From Butyrivibrio sp. CB08 (GTDB lineage Bacteria > Bacillota > Clostridia > Lachnospirales > Lachnospiraceae): DNA of 32,546 bases. The notes beneath the pieces are model-generated. The model searched no databases and was not told the DNA's origin. It worked only from the letters and a program-made list of their open reading frames with translations. The position numbers and the translations under genes were made by a program. This document shows positions 31,624 through 32,546 of this stretch, piece after piece. The stretch spans positions 1 through 32,546 of the forward strand of contig NZ_RAIR01000014.1 of the NCBI RefSeq assembly GCF_003625485.1, written 5' to 3'. Every line of letters starts with the position of its first letter. Within the stretch, counting starts at the first letter, position 1.

Positions 31624-32163
31624 ATGGCATTTTCTGCAGAGAGATATCTGATTCACGTTGAAAGTCCTGAAATAACCCCAAACGAAAATAAAAGAACTCA
31701 GGTGATTGATTGCATTATGAAATACTTCGGCATGCATCCAAATAGTCTTCTGAGTAAAGAAAGGTTGTCTTGCAAAACATACATTGAAAGCATACTTTCT
31801 GAAGATGTGCTGTACGAGCATAGCGTTGAGGATCTGGCTGTTAAAAGCATCATTGAGGCTGCTGAAGGGTATTTGAGAAGCGAAGGCTTTGACGCAAATA
31901 ACCAGGCATTCAATGATGAGCTGTTTGCAATATACTGTTCTGGTGTATCGAAATATATAGAGTTTGGAGGAATTACTTATGAAGAGGGTATTGCCAAGAT
32001 AACAAAGTGGCATGAGAAGTGCAATATAAGTGGAGATAAAGAAGAACTAGATTCACATGAGCTGGAAGCTACTACCGGTGGCATTGCAGGAATTGTTGAT
32101 TGGCTACCCGATGCACTCGAGAATAAAATTACAACTGTAGAAAAGCCAAATCTGCAACAGTAG
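31624..32163 (+). CDS. Candidate long-leader double-glycine peptide precursor
   Basis: This 179-residue protein has an acidic, soluble N-terminal domain (1-138) of no recognised family. Its C-terminal part is striking: ELDSHELEATTGG (141-153) matches the double-glycine leader pattern (L-12, E-8, L-7, G-2, G-1), followed by a 26-residue tail (154-179) starting IAGIVDWLPDAL, with no cysteine. Such leaders are cut by C39 peptidase-type exporters. The leader is far longer than the usual 15-30 residues; long leaders occur in NHLP/Nif11-type precursors. GAGAGG precedes the ATG, and a strong promoter and terminator frame it. No processing enzyme or exporter is in the window, so function is unproven. 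Confidence 0.6.
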   Translation: MAFSAERYLIHVESPEITPNENKRTQVIDCIMKYFGMHPNSLLSKERLSCKTYIESILSEDVLYEHSVEDLAVKSIIEAAEGYLRSEGFDANNQAFNDELFAIYCSGVSKYIEFGGITYEEGIAKITKWHEKCNISGDKEELDSHELEATTGGIAGIVDWLPDALENKITTVEKPNLQQ

Positions 32164-32175
32164 TTGCGGTGATGA

Positions 32176-32205
32176 AAGGCGGTCCTGAAGGGCCGCCTTA
32201 TTTTT
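32176..32205 (+). terminator. Rho-independent terminator after peptide-precursor gene
   Basis: A 10-bp stem with one G-U (32176-32185 with 32190-32199), TGAA loop, followed by ATTTTTG. It starts 13 bp after the stop. Confidence 0.93.
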
Positions 32206-32304
32206 GTCATAGTAAACGCAACACTTTTGTATCACGAATAAAACATGTGCAAATCAGTAAACATCGACATTGCCGGAGTTTTTATGAAATAGTTAACGAG
32301 ACTT
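32206..32304 (+). repeat. Intergenic repeat, copy D
   Basis: Partner of copy C. It shares TAAACGCA, ACACTTTT, CACGAATAAA, ATGTGC and GAAATAGTTAACG in the same order. A further GAAATAGTTAACGCAAC follows at 32319-32335, 33 bp downstream of the one at 32286. Confidence 0.72.
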
Positions 32305-32414
32305 ACATTACGATAATTGAAATAGTTAACGCAACTTTTATGAGCATGGGAATGCTAGAAATGCAGATAGATACTGGCTTCTGAGAGGGCGCTCGCTCGC
32401 TTCTCATACGTGCA

Positions 32415-32467
32415 AACTATTCGCAAAACCCATGTTTTACGAATAATCTAGCTGTAAATTTAAAAAA
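32415..32467 (+). repeat. Intergenic repeat, copy B
   Basis: Partner of copy A at 27661. It forms a hairpin with arms TATTCGCAAAAC and GTTTTACGAATA (one mismatch) around CCAT. About 4.7 kb separate the two direct copies. Confidence 0.75.
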
Positions 32468-32546
32468 CCAGTAAAATACCATAATAAACGCACTAATCCT
32501 AGATTAAAAGCAACAAAAATAACTGCTGTTGCATTTAGTCTGGGAT

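Larger units (their letters stand above)
32164..32546. other. Window end, 383 bp without a gene
   Basis: Contains the terminator at 32176, repeat copy D with an extra GAAATAGTTAACGCAAC (32319-32335), repeat copy B and a further CCATAATAAACGCAC near 32479. No coding frame is convincing. Confidence 0.7.

Noticed and set aside
31387..32335. CRISPR array suggested by recurrent GAAATAGTTAACG units
   Set aside because: Only three copies, irregular spacing (about 818 and 33 bp), no uniform spacers and no cas genes.

Overview
The window looks like chromosomal DNA of a Lachnospiraceae bacterium of the Butyrivibrio/Pseudobutyrivibrio type. This is inferred from moderate GC content, strong AGGAGG-type ribosome binding sites, a FabK-type fatty-acid synthesis operon, a c-di-GMP gene pair, an intracellular GH43 glycosidase and many small accessory genes. 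No rRNA, tRNA, CRISPR array, transposase or phage gene is visible.

Left part (1-9.6 kb): a terminator/attenuator-like repeat cluster; a small LexA-like HTH gene on the minus strand; a GNAT/metallo-beta-lactamase fusion followed by a second GNAT; a small secreted protein; then, on the minus strand, an ECF sigma factor translationally coupled to a membrane-anchored serpin. The serpin's N-terminus looks like the cytoplasmic part of an anti-sigma factor, and an ECF-type promoter precedes the sigma gene. Divergent from these are a membrane diguanylate cyclase (GGDEF) and a 7TM-PAS-GGDEF(degenerate)-EAL phosphodiesterase, then a two-gene unit with a PspC-domain protein.

Middle (9.7-14.2 kb): a probable six-gene accessory operon (GNAT, C_GCAxxG_C_C protein, VOC protein, DUF985 cupin, zinc-ribbon membrane protein, ankyrin-GH43 fusion). 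It converges on a MerR-family regulator. The regulator is divergent from a complete FASII/acetyl-CoA-carboxylase operon (15.1-23.0 kb): acpP-fabK-fabD-fabG-fabF-accB-fabZ-accC-accD-accA, continuing into an acyl-CoA synthetase and an acyl thioesterase. The operon promoter has a 19-bp spacer filled by a GGGGGT/ACCCCC dyad, the hallmark of MerR control. A near-perfect copy of this operator lies inside fabG. Further genes follow: GlcG/HbpS-like protein, acylphosphatase, a GH114-like lipoprotein, a 48-residue ORF and a minus-strand PrsW-like membrane protease.

Right part (27.6-32.5 kb): an island-like stretch bounded by two copies of a ~55-bp hairpin repeat. It holds an ABC importer operon (lipoprotein, permease, ATPase) whose codon use looks different from its neighbours, an orphan promoter-to-terminator unit that may be a structured ncRNA, and a 179-residue protein ending in a double-glycine leader motif plus a 26-residue tail. 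That protein is a candidate long-leader secreted peptide precursor and is flanked by another repeat family.

The best candidates for undescribed biology are the serpin/ECF sigma sensor, MerR control of FASII with an intragenic second operator, the double-glycine precursor and the orphan ncRNA.
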